From Treponema sp. (lineage in GTDB: Bacteria; Spirochaetota; Spirochaetia; Treponematales; Breznakiellaceae): a DNA stretch of 11,700 nucleotides. The first letter of the stretch is position 1, and each line of letters begins with the position of its first letter. The stretch spans positions 1 through 11,700 of the forward strand of contig JAISLX010000075.1 in NCBI GenBank assembly GCA_031277045.1, read 5' to 3'. The translations under genes were made by a program, and so were the position numbers. Below, piece by piece: positions 6,732-11,700 of this stretch. Under the pieces are notes generated by a model. It made no database searches, was not told the origin of the DNA, and saw only the letters and a program-made list of their open reading frames with translations.

Positions 6732-6786
6732 CATATTGCTATATATTGTTCCCTGTGGCAATATGAACGCAGGAGAAAGCAATATG
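6732..6786 (+). promoter_or_regulatory. Leader with alternative pairing over the start codon of the second binding-protein gene
   Basis: CATATTGC (6732-6739) is complementary to GCAATATG, which occurs twice: at 6758-6765, upstream of the ribosome binding site, and at 6779-6786, where it contains the ATG start (6784-6786). With the second copy the pairing extends to nine Watson-Crick pairs (6732-6740 with 6778-6786), and the AGGAG at 6771-6775 falls in the loop. The two hairpins exclude each other: one leaves the start free, the other covers it. No known riboswitch class is recognised. Confidence 0.4.
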
Positions 6787-8463
6787 AGAAAAGGGAAAAT
6801 TACGGCAATAAAAGGACAGGCGATCTTTTTATTTGGCGCCTGCGTTTTACTGGCGGCATGCGGCGGGAAAAAACCCGAAACGGCCGGTGATACCGGAGAT
6901 ATTTATACCCCGGTGGGGGAATATCCCATAGTAAATGAGCCTCTGGAAATGAGCCTCTTTGCCATGAGCGCCCCCAATGTTATTGATCTGCAAACCAACG
7001 ATTTCACCCGCTATTTGGAAGAAAAAACCAATATCAAGTGGAATTTTATCACCGCCCCGAACGATTCGGCGATAGAAAAGATAAATTTACTTCTTATCAG
7101 CAACGAATATCCCGATGTGTTTTTGTTCAGAACTCCCGACGTGGCCCAATACGGCATGAAAGAGCATATCCTTATCCCCCTGGAGGATTTGATTCCCCAG
7201 TATATGCCCAATTATTGGAAATTCATGCAGGAAAACCCCGAACTTTGGGCGCAGCAGCGTCAGGCGGACGGTCATATTTACGGGGTCGCCTCTTTCAACG
7301 AATGTTACCACTGTAATTTTTACAACAAGATGTGGGTAAACATGGATTGGATCGAAAAGATTGGCCTGGGGGTCCCCGCAACCACCGAAGAATTTAAAGC
7401 GGTGTGTAAACGGTTCCTGGAACTTAATCCCAAAGGTGTCGCGGTTACCGGGTCCACCACCGGCTGGGGGGAACAGTTTATTGATTTCCTTACCGGTTCT
7501 TTTATCACCAATCCCGGCAGCCGGAGCGCAGGGGACAAGCTGGCGGTTTCCCCTTCCGGCGAGGTAGTAACCATTGCCAACCAAAGCCAATACCGGGAAG
7601 CCCTGCGGTTTATGCGCGAACTCTACCAGATAGGGGCTATTTATGACGGCGGTTTTACCCAGAATCCGGATCAGTTCCGCAGTCTGGTTAACCAGCCCGG
7701 GGCGCCGGTACTCTTTTTGGCTTCCGGGGCCATTGTCAACAGTGTGGACGCCGGCGTGAACCCCGCATTGTACCGGGCCTACCGGGCCATTCCTCCCCTG
7801 AAAGGCCCCGATGGAACCCAGATCAACACCTACTTCAAATACGACAACCTCCAGGAAAACAAACTGGTCATCACCGACCGGTGTAAATACCCCGAAGCGG
7901 TACTCCGCTGGGCGGACCACTTCTATACCCTGGAAGGCTACCTCCAGTACCAGTACGGTCCCAACCTGGAAGGCAAAGACTTTATCCTTTATCCTCCGGG
8001 AGAGGTGGGGTTGAACGGCAAACCGGCCCTGTTCAAGGTGCTGAACCAGTACACCGCCGAACCACAGAACCACGACTGGCAGGACATTGGCCTTATCTAC
8101 GCCACCGCGGAGATTCGCCTGGGGGAATCCACGGATCCCAACATCGACATTACCTCCGCGGCGGGGCTGGAAAAGCTCCTCGTGATCGAAACCGAGACGG
8201 TCTGCGAACCCTATGCCCAAAAGGAAGGCCAGTTTGACGTGCTGCCGAACCGGCTCAAGCTGACCGCCGAAGAATCCGACTCTGTCCAGACTATCGCGGT
8301 GGAACTGGAAAAATACATCGACGAAAATACCGTGGCTTTTATCAACGGCCGGAAAAACCTGGACACCGAATGGGACGCCTATGTAAGCGGTTTTGAGCGG
8401 ATCGGCCTGCCCCAATACCTCAAAGTCATGCAGGCCGCCTGGAAACGCCAACAGGGTAAATAG
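6784..8463 (+). CDS. ABC transporter solute-binding lipoprotein (CUT1/LplA-like), operon 2
   Basis: The receptor of the second importer, 559 residues. The ATG at 6784 is chosen because AGGAG lies at 6771-6775 and the signal peptide then begins properly with MRKGK. In-frame ATGs at 6718 and 6763 lack a binding site. Residues 1-26 are a lipoprotein signal with a clear lipobox, L23-A-A-C26, so the protein should be lipid anchored, unlike the binding protein of operon 1. Family signs are NEYPDVFLF (107-115), ADGHIYGVASF (161-171), and a segment (about 182-205) parallel to that of the first binding protein. The calcium-loop-like DPNGNG of the first protein is absent; NPKGVA stands there. Its gene is followed after 2 bases by the permease gene, with no hairpin between. 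The substrate is unknown and may differ from that of operon 1. Confidence 0.93.
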   Translation: MRKGKITAIKGQAIFLFGACVLLAACGGKKPETAGDTGDIYTPVGEYPIVNEPLEMSLFAMSAPNVIDLQTNDFTRYLEEKTNIKWNFITAPNDSAIEKINLLLISNEYPDVFLFRTPDVAQYGMKEHILIPLEDLIPQYMPNYWKFMQENPELWAQQRQADGHIYGVASFNECYHCNFYNKMWVNMDWIEKIGLGVPATTEEFKAVCKRFLELNPKGVAVTGSTTGWGEQFIDFLTGSFITNPGSRSAGDKLAVSPSGEVVTIANQSQYREALRFMRELYQIGAIYDGGFTQNPDQFRSLVNQPGAPVLFLASGAIVNSVDAGVNPALYRAYRAIPPLKGPDGTQINTYFKYDNLQENKLVITDRCKYPEAVLRWADHFYTLEGYLQYQYGPNLEGKDFILYPPGEVGLNGKPALFKVLNQYTAEPQNHDWQDIGLIYATAEIRLGESTDPNIDITSAAGLEKLLVIETETVCEPYAQKEGQFDVLPNRLKLTAEESDSVQTIAVELEKYIDENTVAFINGRKNLDTEWDAYVSGFERIGLPQYLKVMQAAWKRQQGK

Positions 8464-8465
8464 TC

Positions 8466-9386
8466 ATGGGGGGCAAGTCTATCCGGAATAACGTCCGCCT
8501 TTATACAGGGGCCTGGCAGTTTTGGGTTATCATGGCTTTGCCCCTGGCCTATATTATTATCTTCTGCTATGTCCCTATGGGGGGGATTCTGATGGCCTTT
8601 AAGGACTACAGCCCCCGCCGGGGTATTTGGCAGAGTCCCTGGGTAGGCTTAAAGTGGTTTAAACAGTTTTTAACTACCCCTTCCGGATTGACAGTTATTC
8701 TGAACACCCTGCGGCTGGGCTTTTACAGTTTAATCGCGGGGTTTCCCATCCCGATCCTGCTGGCGGTGGGCCTGAACGAAATCCGGTCCCTGCGCTTTAA
8801 GAAAGCGGTCCAGATGGTTACCTACGCGCCTTACTTTATTTCTGTGGTGGTCATGGTAGGAATGCTGATGCAGCTTACGGATCTGCGGATTGGTATTTTT
8901 AACCGGCTCATCACTCTTTTGGGGGGGCAGCCGGTTAATTTTTTTGGCGAAGCCCGGATATTCCCCCACCTTTATGTCTGGAGCGGTATTTGGCAGACTA
9001 TGGGGTATTCTTCCATCATTTACATTGCCGCCCTGGCGGGGGTCAGCAGGGAAACCCAGGAGGCCGCGGTGGTGGATGGCGCTTCCCGGCTGCAGCGGAT
9101 CTGGCATGTGGATCTGCCGGCGATCCGTCCTACCATTGTTATTCTCTTGATTTTCAACTGCGGTTCCATTATGAGCATCGGTTTTGAAAAAGCCTATCTT
9201 ATGCAGAATCCCATCAATATGGCTACTGCGGAGGTAATATCTACTTTTGTGTACAAGGTTGGGCTGCAAAACGGCAATTATAGTTTTTCTACCGCGGTGG
9301 GTCTTTTTAATTCCATCGCCGGTTTTATTTTGATGGTAACGGTTAATCAAATTTCAAAAAAATTGACCGATACCAGCGTGTGGTAG
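8466..9386 (+). CDS. CUT1 ABC transporter permease, LplB-like (operon 2)
   Basis: First channel subunit of the second importer, 306 residues. The ATG at 8466 lies 2 bases after the TAG of the binding-protein gene. The only upstream signal is AGGG at 8453-8456, so translational coupling is likely. About six membrane segments can be placed (near 19-36, 82-103, 118-138, 172-192, 218-238, 276-296). The EAA loop reads E199-A-A-V-V-D-G205 and ends D-L-P218. The motifs 'SPWVGLKWFKQFL' (57-69) and 'YAPYFISVVVMVGM' (120-133) mirror those of the permease at 2349, so the two are paralogues. The N-terminus is slightly shorter than that of the operon 1 copy. Export and membrane insertion need no cleaved signal. 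Confidence 0.93.
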   Translation: MGGKSIRNNVRLYTGAWQFWVIMALPLAYIIIFCYVPMGGILMAFKDYSPRRGIWQSPWVGLKWFKQFLTTPSGLTVILNTLRLGFYSLIAGFPIPILLAVGLNEIRSLRFKKAVQMVTYAPYFISVVVMVGMLMQLTDLRIGIFNRLITLLGGQPVNFFGEARIFPHLYVWSGIWQTMGYSSIIYIAALAGVSRETQEAAVVDGASRLQRIWHVDLPAIRPTIVILLIFNCGSIMSIGFEKAYLMQNPINMATAEVISTFVYKVGLQNGNYSFSTAVGLFNSIAGFILMVTVNQISKKLTDTSVW

Positions 9387-9395
9387 AAGGTTTCG

Positions 9396-10304
9396 ATGGC
9401 GGGCGGCAAAAAACATTCCATAATTCGGGACAGTCTGGGGGACGGGGTTTTTATTACGGTTATATATCTCCTGCTGTGGGGAGTATTGTTAATCGTCATC
9501 CTCCCCCTGGTGTATATTGTGGCCGCCTCGTTTTCCGATCCCCAGGCGGTTATTGCGGGGGATGTGTGGTTCTGGCCGGTCCGGCCCACCCTGCGGGGAT
9601 ATGATGCGGTTTTTAAAAACCCCAAACTAATGACTGGTTTTTACAATTCTTTTTTTTACATGATTACAGGAACCCTGGTGAACCTTGTCATGACTCTGCT
9701 CTGCGCCTATCCCCTGACCCGTAAACAGTTTGGCGCCCGGAACACCCTGTCCGCCCTGATGGTGTTCACCATGTATTTTTCCGGCGGGATGGTGCCCATC
9801 TATATGGTGGTCAAAAACCTGGGGCTTGTAGACACCCGGCTGGCCATGATCATCCCCGCCGCTTTAAGCGTATGGAATGTGATCCTCTGCCGCACCTATA
9901 TCGCCTCGGTCATCCCCGAAGCCCTTTACGAGTCCGCTTCCCTGGACGGTTGTTCGCCCCTGCGGTTCCTGATTTTTATCGTGGCGCCTTTAAGCACCCC
10001 CATTCTGGCGGTACTGGCTTTATACTACGGGGTAACCCACTGGAATACCTACTTTAACGCCCTGATATACCTTAACCGGACGGAATTGGCGCCCCTGCAG
10101 ATTGTCCTGCGGGAGATACTGGTATTAAGCAAGATCGATCCTTCCATGATTGCCGATGCCCGGGAACTCGCGGCGAAACAGGGTTTAACGGATCTGCTTA
10201 AATATTCGGTAATCGTGGTTGGTTCGGTTCCGGTTATGCTGATCTATCCGTTTGTACAGAAATATTTTATAAAGGGCGTCATGATTGGCGCCGTAAAAGG
10301 TTAA
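9396..10304 (+). CDS. CUT1 ABC transporter permease, LplC/YtcP-like (operon 2)
   Basis: Second channel subunit of the second importer, 302 residues. The ATG at 9396 has AGAAGG at 9385-9390, overlapping the stop of the preceding permease. Membrane segments lie near 18-44, 84-107, 116-140, 147-167, 190-212 and 268-288. The ATPase-contact loop is present, with E179 and G185 in ESASLDG and P198 closing it (I-V-A-P), a slightly unusual ending compared with I-V-L-P in the operon 1 paralogue. 'YFSGGMVPIYMVVKNLGL' (127-144) and the end 'YPFVQKYFIKGVMIGAVKG' closely match the permease at 3311. Unlike operon 1, no enzyme gene follows; two hairpins follow instead, so the operon probably ends here. Confidence 0.93.
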   Translation: MAGGKKHSIIRDSLGDGVFITVIYLLLWGVLLIVILPLVYIVAASFSDPQAVIAGDVWFWPVRPTLRGYDAVFKNPKLMTGFYNSFFYMITGTLVNLVMTLLCAYPLTRKQFGARNTLSALMVFTMYFSGGMVPIYMVVKNLGLVDTRLAMIIPAALSVWNVILCRTYIASVIPEALYESASLDGCSPLRFLIFIVAPLSTPILAVLALYYGVTHWNTYFNALIYLNRTELAPLQIVLREILVLSKIDPSMIADARELAAKQGLTDLLKYSVIVVGSVPVMLIYPFVQKYFIKGVMIGAVKG

Positions 10305-10311
10305 CGGGGAC

Positions 10312-10340
10312 TTTTCCAAAACTTGGTTAGTTTTGGAAAA
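10312..10340. repeat. Palindromic element after operon 2, copy B
   Basis: TTTTCCAAAAC (10312-10322) and GTTTTGGAAAA (10330-10340) are perfect 11-base complements around TTGGTTA. It begins 8 bases after the last permease stop. It shares TCCAAAAC and GGTTAGTTTTGGA with the hairpin after the DUF2264 gene (6094-6129), including the loop-side GGTTA that base pairing does not require, which suggests common descent. Confidence 0.6.
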
Positions 10341-10346
10341 ACTTCC

Positions 10347-10371
10347 GAAAAAGCGGTCTACCTGCTTTTTC
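10347..10371 (+). terminator. Probable Rho-independent terminator of operon 2
   Basis: GAAAAAGC (10347-10354) and GCTTTTTC (10364-10371) are perfect 8-base complements. The two inner pairs GG/CC can extend the stem. Five Ts (10366-10370) lie at the 3' side, so an AGCGG/CCTGCT core followed by a T run is possible. It is the second of three hairpins between operon 2 and the carboxypeptidase gene. Confidence 0.5.
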
Positions 10372-10385
10372 ATAAATTCAAGGCA

Positions 10386-10416
10386 GCTTTCCCAAAAACT
10401 GAAATTTTGGGAAAGC
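10386..10416. repeat. Hairpin GCTTTCCCAAAA / TTTTGGGAAAGC
   Basis: A perfect 12-pair stem (10386-10397 and 10405-10416) encloses a 7-base loop, ACTGAAA. No T run follows. Its left arm with one preceding base, AGCTTTCCCAAAA, also occurs at 464-476, upstream of operon 1. It lies in the leader or promoter zone of the carboxypeptidase gene, 22 bases before its start codon. Confidence 0.5.
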
Positions 10417-10438
10417 CTCGGGGTATAGCCAGGATTCT

Positions 10439-11362
10439 ATGTGTTATGTTCGCTGGGCCGCTGTGCGGCATACCGGCATGCCGGTTGTTTTCCGGGCTTC
10501 CGTTTTTCTTTTGACGGCTGCCCTGGTTTTTGCGTCCTGCGAGAGGCTGCGGAATGTGGAGACATCTCCACCGGAGTTCGCCGATGGGGAACCTGCCGCT
10601 GAGAAAGCAGCCGAGACCGATTTGGGAGAGGCGATTGCGGCGTTGACACAAAAGGAACAGACGGAGACCGCTGTTCTTGCCAGGGTCCTGAATAACGCCG
10701 CGCTGCCCCCGGAGATTGCGGTCAAGCTGGAGGCGGCCATCGCGGAAAGTCCCGCCTTTATTCTGGATTTGCTGACCTGCCTGGAGGGGGACCCCTTCCT
10801 CCGGCGGCTGGTGGACAAGAACCACCCTCTGCCGGATGCTTATGAGCCGGATGACCTGGTGGAACTTGTTTCCGGTTCCTACGAGCTGGGCCGCCGGGGG
10901 CTTTTGCTGCGCCGTTCCGCCGCGGAAGCCCTGGAGCAGATGTCCGCTGCCGCCCGCGCCGATGGGGTGGTGCTGGTGATTTCGTCAGCGTACCGGTCCT
11001 ATGCCTATCAGGCTGAGGTGTACGCCCGCAATGTGAAGGAATCGGGCCAGGCCGTAGCGGACCGCGAATCAGCCCGGCCCGGTTACAGCCAGCACCAAAC
11101 AGGACTTGTCGTGGACTTTGGTTCCATTGATGACAGCTTCGCGCAGACCAGGGCCGGCCGCTGGATTCTGGAACACGGCAGCCGTTTTGGCTGGTCCCTC
11201 TCGTTTCCCAGCGGCTACGAAGCCATAACCGGCTACCGCTGGGAAAGCTGGCATTACCGCTATGTCGGCGAGGACCTGGCCGCCTTTATCGACACCTGGT
11301 TCGGTGGTATCCAGCAGTATGCCCTGCAATTTATCCACGCCTGGGAAGCGGGTTTGGAATGA
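10439..11362 (+). CDS. Probable lipoprotein D-alanyl-D-alanine carboxypeptidase, VanY/M15B family
   Basis: A zinc peptidase that would trim the terminal D-alanine from peptidoglycan stem peptides in the envelope. It has 307 residues. The N-terminus carries a signal sequence ending in FASC with C34, a relaxed spirochaete-type lipobox. Residues about 45-140 form a helical, acidic linker with no recognised domain. The catalytic domain (about 145-285) shows YRSYAYQ (185-191), the metal motif S217-x-H219-x-x-G222-x-x-x-D226, and E269-S-W-H272-Y. H219, D226 and H272 are the expected zinc ligands and E269 the catalytic base, so the enzyme looks active. The ATG at 10439 has AGGA at 10431-10434, with short spacing; the ATG at 10478 has no binding site and is less likely. 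The gene seems to be its own unit and is not obviously linked to the transporters. Confidence 0.88.
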   Translation: MCYVRWAAVRHTGMPVVFRASVFLLTAALVFASCERLRNVETSPPEFADGEPAAEKAAETDLGEAIAALTQKEQTETAVLARVLNNAALPPEIAVKLEAAIAESPAFILDLLTCLEGDPFLRRLVDKNHPLPDAYEPDDLVELVSGSYELGRRGLLLRRSAAEALEQMSAAARADGVVLVISSAYRSYAYQAEVYARNVKESGQAVADRESARPGYSQHQTGLVVDFGSIDDSFAQTRAGRWILEHGSRFGWSLSFPSGYEAITGYRWESWHYRYVGEDLAAFIDTWFGGIQQYALQFIHAWEAGLE

Positions 11363-11371
11363 AAAACCCGC
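11348..11371 (+). terminator. Hairpin overlapping the stop of the carboxypeptidase gene
   Basis: GCGGGTTT (11348-11355) pairs with AAACCCGC (11364-11371), with the TGA stop (11360-11362) in the loop. There is no T run after it, so it is a weak terminator candidate or a 3'-end stabiliser. Confidence 0.35.
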
Positions 11372-11659
11372 CGCATTTCCCGCCGTCTGACGCGCCAGCC
11401 CTGTAAGCCGCAGGCTTTGGCTTTGTAAACCATTGGCCTTGCCGCGCTACACGGGCAGGGCGCCTGGCTCCCAAGGGCTTTTTGGAAATTTTCCGGAGAG
11501 CTCTCGGAACGCAGGACTCACAACCGGGTTTTTTGTATGATGTTTTCCTTCAGGGCCAGCAGCCTATTGCCAGAACGCAAACATAATCCGAAACGGGAAA
11601 AAGAGCAATGCCAAACAAAATTACCGGTGTAAAGACCGCGGGCGCCAGTTTATAAGCGA
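11372..11659. other. Downstream stretch with no supported gene
   Basis: I see no convincing coding region here. The stretch holds AAGCC-GCA-GGCTT (11405-11417), a small hairpin sharing AGCCGCAGGCT with 6603-6613. It also holds an imperfect stem at 11462-11478 followed by five Ts, a weak terminator candidate on the plus strand. A second T run lies at 11529-11534 with no clear stem. A short hydrophobic minus-strand frame (11550-11663, 37 codons plus stop) has no ribosome binding site and is left uncalled. Confidence 0.4.
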
Positions 11660-11693
11660 CCATGAAAGAACCTATCAGGGATGTCTTTCATGG
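11660..11693. repeat. Inverted repeat near the window end
   Basis: CCATGAAAGA (11660-11669) and TCTTTCATGG (11684-11693) are perfect 10-base complements with a 14-base loop. It could be an operator or RNA hairpin before the next gene, or the end of an element cut by the window edge. What follows is not visible, so the role is open. Confidence 0.4.
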
Positions 11694-11700
11694 GTAGTGG

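Noticed and set aside
6718..6783. A longer start (ATG at 6718 or 6763) for the second binding protein
   Set aside because: The signal peptide would be preceded by a foreign stretch, and only the ATG at 6784 has a well-spaced AGGAG.
7087..8451. A 454-codon open frame on the minus strand opposite the second binding-protein gene
   Set aside because: It is antisense to a clear lipoprotein gene, its protein lacks domain-like patterning, and it arises from the codon bias of the plus-strand gene.
11608..11655. A 15-codon frame starting at an ATG with a purine-rich stretch upstream
   Set aside because: Too short and without any other support; probably chance.
1..11700. CRISPR array, tRNA, rRNA, transposase, toxin-antitoxin or defence genes
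   Set aside because: I looked for spaced direct repeats, cloverleaf ends, recombinase-like motifs and small paired genes on both strands and found none.

Overview
The window looks like chromosomal DNA of a spirochaete, most likely a host-associated (termite-gut type) treponeme or relative. I infer this from the gene families, the export signals (a spirochaete-style AxA signal peptide on one binding protein, relaxed lipoboxes on others) and the short repeated palindromes between genes. I cannot confirm the species by reading alone.

Layout. Bases 1-282 hold the C-terminus of a fibronectin-like protein of unknown function, followed by a strong hairpin. Bases 565-6087 form operon 1: a secreted sugar-binding protein, two CUT1-type ABC permeases (LplB-like, then LplC/YtcP-like), and a cytoplasmic DUF2264 protein. 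Bases 6116-6559 (minus strand) encode a small thioredoxin-fold lipoprotein, divergent from operon 2. Bases 6784-10304 form operon 2: a second binding protein, this time a clear lipoprotein, and a second LplB-like/LplC-like permease pair. Bases 10439-11362 encode a probable lipoprotein of the VanY/M15 D,D-carboxypeptidase family. Bases 11363-11700 appear mostly non-coding.

How the genes work together. Each operon supplies a periplasmic or outer-leaflet receptor and a heterodimeric inner-membrane channel for a carbohydrate. Neither encodes an ATPase, so both probably borrow a shared MsmK/UgpC-type ATPase encoded elsewhere. The DUF2264 protein has no signal peptide, so it probably acts on the imported oligosaccharide in the cytoplasm. 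The substrate cannot be read from the sequence.

I see no CRISPR array, phage, transposase, defence cassette, tRNA or rRNA. The points most worth a second look are regulatory. They are: a leader before the second binding protein in which one 8-base arm can pair with either of two copies of its complement, one of which contains the start codon; a minus-strand promoter with a 19-base spacer holding a palindrome; a terminator-like hairpin inside operon 1; and related hairpin elements placed after both transporter operons.
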